From Papilionanthe hookeriana x Papilionanthe teres (Eukaryota; Streptophyta; Magnoliopsida; Asparagales; Orchidaceae): a stretch of 64,000 bases of DNA. Shown here in pieces: positions 8,598-20,800 of this stretch. Below the pieces are notes generated by a model, which was not told the DNA's origin, ran no database searches, and worked only from the letters and a program-made list of their open reading frames with translations. Every line of letters begins with the position of its first letter. Within the stretch, counting starts at the first letter, position 1. A program made the position numbers and the translations under genes. Where the stretch lies: positions 59,684,621 through 59,748,620 of the forward strand of contig CM040421.1 of NCBI GenBank assembly GCA_022702705.1, read 5' to 3'.

Positions 8598-11175
8598 CTC
8601 ACCATCCCCAGACTAAACGAAGAAGTCCCCCACTGAAAGCCCCATCTCTCATCCACTCTTTACTTGACCTCCACCTCGACCACTCCACCTGTAGGAGGAC
8701 TTCATACGCAGACCCTTCACCAGAGCAAAGTGACACCTTCAACAAGTTCGCCAGGTCCCAACGAAGCTTCTGCAAGTACCCAATCGAGGCCTTACCACTT
8801 GTGCTAAGGTATAGACCATCTTCCCCCAAATCAAGCTCGATTTGGGTTTTTGTGAAGAAAACTTTAATTTCATGCTTGATTATCCATATGGATGTGTTCG
8901 CCTGAACAAGATGAAGGTGTAGGAATAATTAGTTGAGCGTAGAGAGAGATCTTAGGGTTTTAGTGTGGACGGGTCTCAATTTTCACCATTTGGGGATGAA
9001 GATGGAGGGCCATTGGATAGTGCGTGTATCAAGTAGACAGCTGGGATCGCGCCGGATGGAGGGACTAAACATAAAGCATGGAGCTGACTCAAATGATGGC
9101 GTTAAATGGGTGCGCAAAGTGTTTGCATTCATAGTCATCATAGGTTGACTCAGCGCTGAGTCGGATAAGTAGGAAAATAAGTTTATTTTGATTTATTTTA
9201 ATTCCGAAACTTAGAAAATCCATAACTTGGTGTAGAAAAATCATAAAAATAAAAAAAAATCCTGTTGCTTGGTGAACAGGGGAGAATAATATCAAAAATA
9301 ATTAAAATTATTTGACTTGAAGTTTATTTTTAATTAATTAATTACTAAAAAATTTCATTAAATCATAACTTAACAAATATAAATCACCATGCCATGAAAC
9401 TTTGAGGGCTTGTTTACTCTGTTGTTAGGAGTGTTATCTAATTTTTATAAAGTCATAGAGTATCCCTAAGATGAAAGCTCTAATTTTTAAGTTAAATTAC
9501 CTCTATTTTAATTAAAAATTCTAAAAACCAAAATAAATTAGAAAAATTTTAAAAATTACTTTTGTAGGTTCACTATGATCAGAGGACCCTAGAAAAAAGA
9601 TAAATTAGATTTAAATAATTTTAAAAAAAATATTTTATGTAATTATCTCATTAAAACCTTAAAAAAATTAAATAATTAAAATATAAATAGAAAAATCACA
9701 AAATTAAACCAATGCTGTAAATAATGATCATAGAAACTCACTATAAAAATTTGAAACTGATTTAAATTAATTTGATCTCTCAATTTGATTTTCTAAGTAA
9801 AATAGCATTTTTTGCATTAAAATAATTATAATGAATAAAATATAATTAATAAAATTAGAAAAATGGTTTTGGGAGCTCCTAGTGGCTAGAGAAACATAAG
9901 AAAAATGAAATTGAAGTTAAAATAAATATTTGATTTATAAGGCATATTTTTGAATTTTAAATACTTAAAAATAATTAAAAAATCATAAAAATCACAAAAA
10001 TATAAAAGTGAACTAAAATGTTCTAACTTGGCCTCCTAATCACTTGGGAGAAATTAGAATATTTTTCCTAATTTTCTGAAATTCATTATGAATATTGAAA
10101 GGCTAATAATGATTTTTCCTTAAATTTGCACTAAAATAATTACAATAATTAAAATAAAAATTACAAAAATATGAAATTTCCTTCTCTAGATTCTTTGGAC
10201 TCAGACAGACTTAATAAAAACATAAAATTTATTTTTTCACTTATATTATATTTTATATTTGATTAATACTCAAAACAAAAAAAATCATTATAATAATTAA
10301 AATAAAATTAAAAAATCATGAAAATTGACCTAAGTGGTCTTCTAACCTAGATAAATCTCCAATAATTTTCCTAAAGGCATATGGTATATTATTCATAAGT
10401 TAATGAATTAACTTGAAAAATACATATTTTTGTATTAAAAATAATTATAAAAATAAAACAAATATAAAAAAATTACATTTTATCTTCTAATATTTTAATC
10501 GACCCATTAGTGGGTAACATAAAAATTTCAAAATCATTTGAGTTAAATTTAAAGGATTATGAAGTGATAAGGCCATAAATAGGAAAATGGTAATTATTGA
10601 ATTTGAGCTCTAAATAATGTTTAGGCTTAATTAGAGAAGTAAATGGGTAATGAATGATCATAATCAACTCTTTTAGATGATTGAAACATGATGGATTAAG
10701 AGGTAGAAACTAATTCCTCACTTTCCCATAATAAGGGTAAAATTGTAATTTCCTAAATTATTGTAATTTGGAAGTTAATTAAATTGAATGATCCTAGAAT
10801 GAGGGGTTTGATTTTGGAAGGTTATAATTCACTAATTCAAAACCCCTAGTCAATGGTTTAATTATAATACAATCTTTAATTAAGATTAAGTTCACCTAAT
10901 TTAACATTCCTATAATTACAAATCTACCCATGAAACTTTAAGGGCTTTGTAGTAAACTAGATTTAATCCAAATTAGCTTAATGAGGTTTAGAAAAGAAAC
11001 ATGGTTAATATACACAATTTGAAAACACTACTAGCCCAACTTTAATTGAAATGGCTAAGTCCTTACCTAATAAAATTGGCAGGATGAACATTAAACAACT
11101 ATTCTTCGAAATTAAAGCCAAACCATAGGATAGTTTGGGAAGTCACCAAGGTTCTCCTCAATTTAGAATAGTTAT
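8598..11175 (+). repeat. Ogre-like LTR fragment, plus orientation (left arm of inverted pair)
   Basis: The stretch lines up in direct orientation with 57600-61950 of the large LTR at the right of the window. Shared landmarks are CGCTGAGTCGGATAAGTAGG at about 9150 (equivalent near 58285), AAAATCCATAACTTGGTGTAG at about 9215, GGTGAACAGGGGAGAATAAT at about 9270, and AAATTGGCAGGATGAACATT at about 11085 (equivalent 61858). It starts exactly at the end of Athila A and stops at the inverted junction near 11175, so both ends are truncated. The (AAATT)n tract of the other copy is absent. No open frame here is convincing: those at 8599-8829 and 8933-9295 lie in R/U5-like sequence. Confidence 0.75.
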
Positions 11176-11335
11176 TTTAAGAATCCAAAGGAAGAAAAGT
11201 AGGAGAAGTTACTGATCCTAAGGCAAACCTTGGAAAACCTCCCAACATATCCTATGTTTGGCTTCAATTTAGAAAAGATATTATTATCAAATGTTTCATC
11301 CTGTGGATTTAATTGGTTAGGGCTTACATTTGCAT
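11085..11335. repeat. Inverted-repeat junction of two Ogre-like LTRs
   Basis: The left half (AAGCCAAACCATAGGATAG near 11118) is mirrored by CATATCCTATGTTTGGCTTC near 11245 on the right half. ATTGGCAGGATGAACATT has its reverse-complement counterpart near 11310-11330. The centre lies around 11175. Both halves correspond to 61858-61990 of the right-hand LTR. The halves are diverged, so this is an old palindrome or two independent pieces joined tail to tail. Confidence 0.75.
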
Positions 11336-12113
11336 ATTACTAAATATGAAAATAACCTTGAATTAAAAGGATTTAGGTCATTCCAAATGACAACCTCGAA
11401 GTCCTAAGATGTGTTAGGGCTTATATTGCACGGGGTGCAAAGTCCTAAAAGATAAGGTGAGGGTTTATGTTGCACTAGGCAAACTACCTCAAAGTCCTAT
11501 GGCTTGTTGTTTACTTCTTAGGAATATTTATTGTTGTAGAGTTGTATGCTTCCTCGTCATGCTGCCTACAGTGTATGCTTCGAGCTCCTCATCGTAAAGA
11601 AAGTTTAAGTTTTAGAAGTGTCAAATGTAAACGGCTGAGAGAAGTATCATGGTTTAGAGTTCAAGTTCTCTAATGTGTCAACTTTAATGTCAAATATCTT
11701 ATTATGGGGGATTTAAGTTGATAATAGTGACACCGCTTAAGATGCCACAGTTCCCTCATTCCCGCACCACTATATTCTTCGGAATCACTTAGTCCAGGTG
11801 AATTTACCAAACTCAACTAAATAAGTTCAATACTTTCATTTAGACCATGGGAAATCTCGTTAGCAGCTGTAGGCTGCCTCATACAAGGGATTCTCGATCA
11901 TCCAAAGGGACATTTTAATTTAGTTGCAATTGTTGTCTTTTGATTTATTGGTGATTAAATTTTGAGTTGTCTTATATTTTTTCTTGTTATGAATGGATTT
12001 CTGGTTATGGTCTTTGGTTTTGGTTTTAAAACACAATTTTTGTTTTGCAACGGGTACTGAAAGTAAAGTGCAACAAGGTGAAGAAAGGAATTTGTAGTAC
12101 ATAAAATGTAAAT

Positions 12114-12160
12114 GCGTACTCGTGCTCTTCTCATACTTCAGCTAAAAGTTTAGTATTTGC
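12114..12160 (-). other. Possible conserved splice pair around a 22-nt exon (LTR copy 1)
   Basis: The minus strand reads ATACTAAACTTTTAG, then 22 bases, then GTACGC. This matches 60957-61011 in the right-hand LTR, where TTCTAAC, an AG acceptor, 26 bases and GTACGC occur. The branch-like CTAA, AG and GT positions are kept while the intervening sequence differs. A leader microexon is one reading; chance conservation of LTR sequence is the other. Confidence 0.25.
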
Positions 12161-13439
12161 AGCATTCATATATAGTTTTATAGAGAATTAAAATTGCATG
12201 AAAGAAAAGCTAGAAACATAGGATTAAAGAATGCCTTATGGCGTTCTAGGGTCGGCTCGTCGCCGCCGGCACCATTCAATTCTCTCATGTCTCTGTGGAT
12301 GTGATGATGTCTGTCGATGTAGTTATTGAGGAGTCGACACTCGTTTATTTATCATATTCTCATAACCTTCAAGTAATCTTATTCTTTGGATCATATAAAT
12401 AATCCTTAGATGTTAAGAAACTTAAAGAAGGACGATAAGGGCTAATAAACTAGAAAGCGATAGAATAAATAAATGTCAATGGTAGTCTCATGGACATGAT
12501 TCCAAAATACCTCATTCCGAACATTTTGAAATAGGACGACATCTGATTTCCAGAGATTTTAGGTGTGATACATATTCTGTGTTCTTTAATTCTCCTATAG
12601 GAACAAGCTCCTGTTGTTAATTACATCTTAAACAATTGGGGTTTTATAAGAAAACTCCTTATTAACGTTAATACTCACTCTCTATAAATGTCAAATTCAA
12701 GCAAACAAACATCAATGTTCAATCTTAAGGGTAATAAGTGTACTACCCTAAAGGTTTACTTTTATTTTGTCAATTTTGTCATTTTGATTTTATTTTTTTT
12801 ATGTAAATTTATTTTTATTGTTGTTTTGATTTTTTTTTTTTTGTAATTCATTCAATGGCTTTCCTGAAAGTTTTTAGTTTTATGGCTATCCTAAGAGTTT
12901 TGATTTTAAGTTGTTTTCGTTTTGTCATTTTGTTGTCATTTTAGTTTTGTTTTGTAGTTGTTTGTCTCGTCTTCAGAATTTCACCCTAGAAAATAGAATT
13001 AGCACACCCTAATAATATGCAAAGGAAATCTAAAACAGAACTTCTCTTCAACCTACAAGGAAAAAATGTCAGATCTGTAAAAGTAATAATGTCAGTTTAA
13101 TTTCTTAAATTATTAGTTAGTTTTTTAACTTTTTAGATAACCCGATCAAGATTTTCATGGCTCCGTCACCCCAGGCTCATCAGAGACCTTGATCTACTTA
13201 GTCCGAAAGGTGTTAAACCAGGACCATAAGACTCTAGTCAACAAGTAGGATTAAATCATCTAAGAAAACATCGTAGATCAAGAACGTCGAGGTTTAAGTT
13301 TCATTTGGTGTCCTTATTGCTTAAAGTTGTATCTAAGTTTTAATGTCTTCTATCGGTTTTTGAAGGTTGAAATATTTTAGGTTGTTTACAATTTATTAAC
13401 CAATTAATTTTTGTGATTTGTCATTTATTTTTTGGTTTA

Positions 13440-14075
13440 ATCATTAAGTTTGTGATTTGAATCTAACATAAGTTAGACTTTAGGATTTTAGATTCGATTT
13501 TATTTGAAGATGTTTGAGTTAAGTCTGATATAAATTAGACTTAAAGCTAAGTAAAATCCAACATAAGTTAGACTTTAAGATTTTAGATTCGTTGTCATTT
13601 GAATCTAAAGGTATTAAGCCTAATGTAGATTAGACTTAAATTGAGTAAAATCTAGCATAAGTTAGAATTTAGATTTTATGTTTTTTGAATCTTAAACTAA
13701 TGTAGATTCGACTTAAATTGAGTAAAATTTAATATAAGTTAGACTTTAGGATTTTAGATTAGATATCGTTTGAATCTAAAGGTGTTAAGCCAAATATAGA
13801 TTAGACTTAAATTGAATAAAATCTAATATAAGTTAGTTTAGAATTTTAGATTCATATATTTGAATCTAAAGACATTAAGCCTAATGTAGATTAGAATTGA
13901 ATAAAATCTTACATAAGTTAGACTGTAAGATTTTAGATTCGATGTCATTTGAATCCAAAGGTGTTAAGCCTAATGTAGATTAGACCTAAATTGAGTAAAA
14001 TATAACATAAGTTGGACTTTAGAATTTTATATTCTATGTCTTTTGAATCTAAAGATATTAATAAAGTCTAATACC
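13440..14075. repeat. Degenerate tandem repeat block 1 (~90-bp unit)
   Basis: About seven diverged copies of a roughly 90-base unit are recognised by TTTGAATCTAAAGGTGTTAA at about 13600, 13770, 13860, 13950 and 14040. Each is followed by AGCCTAATGTAGATTAGACT and AACATAAGTTAGACTTTAGG. No coding frame is present. The block lies inside LTR copy 1 in place of its AT-rich interior. Confidence 0.85.
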
Positions 14076-14099
14076 GATTAGACTTGGATTTTGGTCCGA

Positions 14100-14990
14100 G
14101 GTTTTGACTGACTTTAATTTAAATTGATCCTAAAGTTTAGGTCAACTTAAGTTTAGCCTAAGATTTTATTGATGTAGATTCAATTCAAATTTAACCTAGT
14201 GTTTGGTCAACTTAAGTTCGATTTGAGTTGAACTTAAAGTCTAAATTTGACTTAGGTTCATTTTAGGTTGAACCTAAAGTTTGATGGGTTTAGGTTCAAT
14301 GTAGGTTGAGCCTAAAGTTTTGGTTGAGTTAGGTTCAAGTTTTATTTTGATCCAAAAGTTTTTAGTTAGGTTCAACTTAGTTTGAAAATAAATTTTTGTT
14401 GAGTTAGGTTGATAGTAGGTTGAACCTAGAGGTTTGGTTAGGTTCAATTTAGGTTGAACGTAAATTTTGGTTTGACTTAGGTTCAATGTAGGTTGAACCT
14501 AAGGTTTGTTTAACTTGGGTTCAAGTTAGGTTAAACCGAAGTTAAAAGTTTTATTTCGGTTCAATATGGGTTGAACCTAAGGTTTGGTTAACTTGGTTTC
14601 AAGTTAGGTTGAACCTAAGTTAGAATTTTGATTTACGCTCAATATGGGTTGAACCTAAGGATTAGTTAACTTGGGTTCAAGTTAGGTTGAACCTAAGTTA
14701 GAAGTTTGAATTAGGGTCAATATGGGTTGAACCTAAGGTTTGGTTAACTTGGGTATAACTTAGGTTGAACCTAAGTTAGATTTTTATTTTAGGTTCAATA
14801 TGAGTTAAACCTAAGGTTTGGTTTGAGTTAGGTTTATTGTAGGTTGAATCTAGAGGTTTGGTTATGTTCAATTTGGGTTGAACCTGAAGTTTAGTTTGAC
14901 TGAGGTTCAATGTAGGTTGAACCTAAGGTTTGGTTAACTTAGGTTCAAGTTAGGTTGAACCTAAGTTAGAATATTGATTTAGGATTTAAG
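14100..14990. repeat. Degenerate tandem repeat block 2 (~78-bp unit, with AGGTTGAACCT palindromes)
   Basis: Repeated GGGTTGAACCTAAGGTTTGG occurs at about 14492, 14568, 14648, 14725 and 14803, a spacing of about 78 bases. A half-unit AAGTTAGGTTGAACCTAAGT lies between them. AGGTTGAACCT is an odd palindrome, so single strands could form many small hairpins. The block is strongly G/T-rich on the plus strand. An open frame at 14274-14486 (minus) is a by-product of the periodicity. Confidence 0.88.
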
Positions 14991-14999
14991 GTTAATTAA

Positions 15000-15885
15000 A
15001 CCTTATTTGAATAAGGTTTAATTATCTTAATTATATCTAATTAGAGTTAGGTCTAATTAGGTTTTAAGGTTGTATATGCCTAATTTAGGTTAGACTTAAA
15101 TAAGGGTTCTAGGGTTGCTTAAGCCTAATGTAAGTAAGGCTTAAGGGTTAATTAAGCCTAATTAGGGTTAGACATAATTGTGGTTAAGGATTATTTAAGC
15201 CTAATTTAAGTAAGGCTTGAGGTTTAATTAAGACTAACTAGGGTTAGACTTAATTAGAGTTTTAGGATTACACAAGCTAATGTAAGGTTTAAGGATTAAT
15301 TAAGTTTAATTAGGGTTAGACTTAATTAGGATTTGATTTGCATTAAACCTACTGTAATTAAGGTTTGATAGGATTAATTAGGTATAATGAGGGGTTAGAA
15401 CTAATTAGGGTTTGATTTGTATTAAACCTAATGTAATTAAGGTTTAATAGGATTAATTAGTTCTGATGAGTGGTTAGACCTAATTTGGGTTTGTTTTGTA
15501 ATAAACCTAATGTAATTAAGGTTTAATAGGATTTTTAGGTTTAATGGGGGATTAGACCTAATTCGGGTTTGATTTGTATTAAACCTGATGTAATTAAGGT
15601 TTAATAGGTTTTATTAGGTCTAATGAGGGATTAGTCCTGATTAGGGTTTGACTTGTATTAAACCTAAGGTAATTAATGTTTAATAGAGTTTGTTAGGTTT
15701 AATGAGGGATTAGACCTAATTATGGTCTATGGTGTTAAACCTAATGTGATTAAGGCTTAACAGAGTTTAATCAGGTTTAACTGATGTCTTAGGCCTATAG
15801 TGTTTATGGTGTTAAGCCTAATGTGATTAAGGCTTAATCAGGGTTAAGTAGGTCTAATTGGTGTCTTAAACCTAATTAAAGTTTT
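15000..15885. repeat. Degenerate tandem repeat block 3 (~79-bp unit)
   Basis: Units contain AATTAGGGTTTGATTTGTAT, TAAACCTAATGTAATTAAGG and TTTAATAGGATTAATTAGGT, recurring at about 15355, 15432, 15510, 15590, 15670 and 15737. The spacing is about 79 bases, nearly that of block 2, suggesting a shared origin. The left third (15000-15340) holds shorter related units (TAAGCCTAATTTAAGTAAGG). No coding potential. Confidence 0.85.
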
Positions 15886-17295
15886 TTTTTGCCCAGTTGG
15901 AATTAGACTCGAGATTAACTTTGTCCAATGTAGAATAGGCTAAGTATTGTGATTTAAGATGACAATTTAAGATTTAAAAGATTTTAGGGTTTTTGAATAT
16001 AAGCTTATAATTTTAACACTACGAATAAAGATGTCATTTCAAATTTCTAAATGGCTAAAAATTGTCATTTTAGAGTTTAAAAGTCTCACTCTAAAATTTT
16101 CTAACCTTTTTTAAATTTAATTTCCAATTTCTTTAATTTTTTATTTTTAGAAATAATTACAAAGTTTGATAGAAAATAGGAAATTAGATAATAGAAAATG
16201 ATCCTAACCCTGGGAAAATCAGGGAATGTTTCTAAAGATGAAAGTGTTAATCAGTGCAAATTTGAGAATTTTTGGAATTATAAATAATTTTAATAATTAA
16301 ATTACTCCATAGAGTAGTTAATTAATTAAAAATAAAATATAACTCAATAGTTCCAAATTTTGGTTTCATAAGTTTCTACTTGTCTCCCTAAGTCTGAAGA
16401 TATTTTTGGTTTATTTGTGTGATTTCTCTTTGTCAAGATATGAATTTTTTCAAAGTCCTAGGTATTTTCTAGAATTAATTAATTCCTATTTATCTACTTA
16501 TCTGACGCGGCACCAGCTCATACCTTGGAGGTGTCAAAATTCCACACAGCGCCTTCTAATCCATGTAAGCGGCCACGTGGCCCGAGGTTTCATTATTTCA
16601 TATGGACAATCCCGCAGTCCAACTCAATCAGGATCGTCCATTTCCAATACACTGAAATGGACAGCATCAGTACATCGTCCCAAAAGGAGGATAAACCGAG
16701 ACCCGTTTGAGATTGGGTTTAAAATTTTGCTCAATTCTTGATGAAACATTATGGAAATCGTTCCTAAAGCTTCATCTGGAGGAAGCAAACCCATCGATAC
16801 GGCAACCTATAAGTTGTGAAATGGTTCACTTAACAAACCTGCAGACCCGAGCCTATTTTAGGTTTACGTGAACCAAGGCTTGATGAAGTGAAATTTCAAT
16901 CAAGATTTTTTTGGAACGATCGTTTTTGTCCTTACGCCGCTTTTGGTATAGTCAATTTGGAGTGAAATTGAGTCCAAGTATGAATGCAGCAAAATATGTT
17001 CACGGCTTGGTTTAAAAATAGGTTAGGGCTCACGGGAAGACCCAATTTTGATTGGGAACTTCTTTTTACACCTCAGGGAGGGTGTAGGAATGGTCAATTT
17101 AAACTTTTGAGGGGTTTTGTATATACCGAAAAACTTATCCTGTTCTTTGGGCTTGAAATTGGGAGACCTTAGTGGATATCAGAGGGTTTAAGGGGGATCA
17201 ACTTCCTAGGGTCTGGGGAAGAATTTTACTATTAAGGGTTTTTGGAATTAGGCTGTGTGGATGGGTCACTCTCCTCTTGGGGAGCTCTCAGGTTA

Positions 17296-17308
17296 GGATT
17301 ATTTATAG
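17296..17308 (-). promoter_or_regulatory. TATA box of Ogre-like LTR copy 1
   Basis: The minus strand reads CCATGGCTATAAATAATCC. The position corresponds to CCTATTTAAACACC at about 57487-57500 in the right-hand LTR and to CAATAAATTG near 20851 in LTR copy 2. All three lie a few hundred bases before the GGTATGAGCT-type block. Confidence 0.5.
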
Positions 17309-17454
17309 CCATGGAGAGGCTGTGGAGGAGCTTGGATATGGATCAATTTACTTGGGGAAGAAGGAAATTAATCTCATGATTATATGAGGATAAGTTTTGG
17401 GATTGAGTATAGTCATGGGTGGTTTTCCCAAGCTTTCTATGATGAACTCACTGG

Positions 17455-17690
17455 ATAATTTGACCATTTAGGTCATTGGGTTGACCTTTGGGTTAATGTG
17501 GTGGTCATTGGATCATGGATTGACCATTTTGATAAAATTTAATCATTTAGGTCATTGGGTTGACCTTTGGGTACATTTCGTGGTCATTGGGTCATGGATT
17601 TACAATTTTCACTGAATTTGACCATTTAGGTCATTGGGTCAACCTTTGGGTTAATGTGGTCCCAAATTAGGGTTTAATGTCATTTACATA
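17455..17690 (-). repeat. Three ~79-bp tandem units in LTR copy 1 upstream region
   Basis: CATTTAGGTCATTGGGTTGA recurs at about 17467, 17546 and 17625, each followed by CCTTTGGGT and GGTCATTGG. The copies are well preserved. The period equals that of tandem blocks 2 and 3, though the sequence is different. Confidence 0.85.
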
Positions 17691-17859
17691 ATCATTTTAG
17701 GATATCATAAGGAATTGTACTAAAAGGGGTTAATTAGGTTTTCACCCTACACTTTAGGGTTTAATGACCCTTGATAAGGTTTAGGAGGTCAGTATGTGTA
17801 GACTTCCTTTATCAAAATGATCCTCACAAAAGTGAGGTCTTCAGTGCCCACCGAGTCCT

Positions 17860-20800
17860 ATGTCATAACTTTGTGGATTCTAATTTGTTCATGTAGAGGA
17901 TGTTTTTCTTTAGCAAAGAATAATAAGTCTTGTTGTCATCCAAGATCTTCAGAAGATTCGTGAAAAGGTCTGGAGGAACACCCTAGACATTTCACAACAT
18001 TTTTGAATCATCTCGAGTTCACTTAAACTTGATATATTGCTAAATAATTCATCCAGTATTGTACACTTATATTCGAGTGAACCTTGATGTTTTAAATATC
18101 CCTCTCGGTAGGGTAATCATCACTTGACATTTAATTTACGAATTATGTGGGTGAAGGCTTTTAAGGGCAAACTGATTTATTAATAATTTGGCCAACTAGT
18201 TTAGAGTTGGGATTGTAGTACTTCAAAGATGTTTGAAGTTTATTATATTTCCTTTTCTAAACCTCATTACTCCATTCTGGATTAAGCCTAGTTCACTACT
18301 AAGCTCTTAAGACTTAACGGCCAGGCTTATAATTTTAGCAATAATGAGTTATGTGATCCTGATCCTTATAAAAAAAACATTGAATTGTCATTAAACCATT
18401 AATTAGGGGTTCTAAATTAGTGAATTATGATCCTCCAAGCTAAAACGCCTCACCTTAGCATTGTTTGATTTAATTATCATCCAAATTTCTTTAGTTATTT
18501 ATGAAATTCCCATTAAAGTCGTTAAGGTGAAAAGGTGTGAGATTGGTTTCTACCATTTAACCTTTATGTTTCAATCGTCAAGAAGAGTTAATAAGATCAT
18601 TAATTACCCTTTTTTTATTAGGCTTAAATATTAATTATGGCTTAAATTCCATAACTACAATTTTGTCACTAAAGGTCTTATCAATTCATAATTCATTACA
18701 TTTAACTCAAATGACTTTTGAATTTTTATGTTATCTCACTTATGGGTCAATTAAAATATCAGAGGAGAAAATCTGATTTTTTCGAATTTACTTACTTTTA
18801 TAATTATTTAAATGCAAAAATAGAGATTTTCAAAGTTACTTCAGTAACTTAACCAAAACAAATCATCTATCCTTAATAAAATTATTTGAGGTTCACCTAG
18901 GTCGGAGGACCACTTAGACTAATTTGCACAATTTTTTTATTTTTATTTTAATTATTATAATTATTTGTTAGTTTTGAGTATTAATTAAGTATAAAATATC
19001 ACTTAAGTTGAAAATTAAGTTTTATATTTTTTCTTAAATCTCTCTAAAGTTAGGAACCCAAAGAAACAATTTTCATATTTTTGTGATTTATATTTTAATT
19101 ATTAGAATTATTTTAGTGAAAAATTAAGAAAAATTCAATTTAAGCCTTTAAAAATTAATATCTTTACTTAGAAAAAAAAAAAAATTATTTTAATTGCTTC
19201 CAAGTGATTAGGAGATAAAATGTGACATTTTTGGTGTATTTTTTCATTTTAGTAATTTTTATGATTTTAAATTATTTTTAATTATTTAAATATTTAAAAT
19301 TTGCTTAAAAGTGAAATATTTATTTTAATTCCAATTTTATTTTTATAAGTTCCTCCAGTTACTAGGAGCTCCCAAAACCAATTTTATAATCTTTTCACTT
19401 ATATTTTAATTATTATAATTATTAAATTTCAAAAATACCATTTAACTTGAAAAATCCATTCTAGTGGGTAAATTAATTCCCATTTACTTCAACTTTTATG
19501 GCGAGCTCCTCTATTTATTCACAGCGGAGGTTAATTTTTATGATTTTTCCATTTATATTTTAATTATTTAATTTTAAATGATTTTATTGAGTTAATTAAC
19601 ATTAGTGCCATTTTTAATTATTCAAATTCATTGGATATTTTTCTTAGGGTTCACTAAACACAACGAGCCTGCCAAAGTAAGTTTTGCATTTTTTTTTATT
19701 TTTATTTTAATTATTATAATTTTTTAACCAATACTGATGGGATTAACTTGAAAATTAGGGATCTCTAGGTAGAGATCCCCCAAACCATAAAAAAAACTTA
19801 GGGAAGATCCCCAATAATAGAACCTTTAAGCCTTCCAAACCTCATGCTATGATGAAATGTTTGTGGCAAGTTTTGTCTTAAATATGGTTATTATATTTAA
19901 TTAATTTATAAATAAACATAAGTCAAATAACTCCAAATTTATTTCCACGTTGTTCTCCTCTATTCAGTGAGCAATAGGTATTTTTCTTTTATTTTTAAAT
20001 TTTTCTACACTAAGTTATGGATTTTTAAAGGTCGCTGAATTAATTAAATTAAAATAAATCATATTTTCCTACTTATCCGACTCAGCGCTACGCAAACACG
20101 CGACGGCTCCGAAAGGTTATGCGACGCCTTCCCATTCGAGGTCTCCATCTGACTCAGCTTTGTGTTATATGCACCGAGGGCTCATTCAACGTTATCCTAG
20201 CCATCCATCTGACACACTCGCGATCAGACTGCTCCTGGTCTTCGTCCATACCTGAACTAACCCGTAAGCCATCCACACTAAAACCTGAGATCTCGAGCTA
20301 TGCTCAACCAAATCACTTCGATTTTGTTTCTACGTACACCGAACGAACACTTCTATATGGTTTATGCAGTATGAAATCGAGTGTATCTCCATGAACATCA
20401 AAAATAAGCTCGGTTTAGGGGAAGAGTTCAATAACTTTGCCCAAGAGGTGAGGCCTCGATTGGAGTGCTTGCGAAGCTTCAAATAACTCTTATGAACCTC
20501 CCGGAAGTGTTGTTGGGCTTTAGTAAAAATTGTCCAGGTAGGAGTTCGATCAGACCAATTTGGAGGTTCCGATTGAACTCTATGCTAGAGGGGCTCTGTG
20601 AGGAGGCCTTGGTGGGGGATCAGTTTCGTTTTCCCTAGCGATGGTGTGGGTGAAGTTAATTTGAATTTTGTGTAGTGTAGTGGTGTGGTGGAGTTTTTCA
20701 TGGTTTTGACTAAATTTTTTGTAGGGAAATGGGCTCTTGATAGTGGGAGTTAGGGCTGGAGAGTGGGATGGAACTTAGGGTAGTTCAAAGAATCTCTGGA

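Larger units (their letters stand above)
11176..17843 (-). repeat. Ogre-like LTR copy 1, minus orientation
   Basis: Read on the minus strand from 17843, it begins TGAAGACCTCA and shows G-poor sense sequence. A TATA box (CTATAAATAATCC, about 17296-17308) is followed by GTATGAGCT at about 16514-16524 and the GCGTCAGATAAGTAGATAA block at about 16485-16505. It continues through the tandem-repeat blocks to equivalents of 61000-61990 (for example 11780-11870, matching 61300-61390, and 11440-11515, matching 61670-61750). The AT-rich interior equivalent to about 58700-60900 is replaced by the tandem repeats at 13440-15885. The 3' end of the LTR and any PBS are missing at the inverted junction. Confidence 0.7.

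Noticed and set aside
14100..15885. Telomere-like or CRISPR-like array
   Set aside because: Units contain GGTTTAA/AACCTAA words but not the plant telomere repeat TTTAGGG in tandem. The 78-79-bp repeats are contiguous and degenerate, with no constant repeat plus unique spacers.
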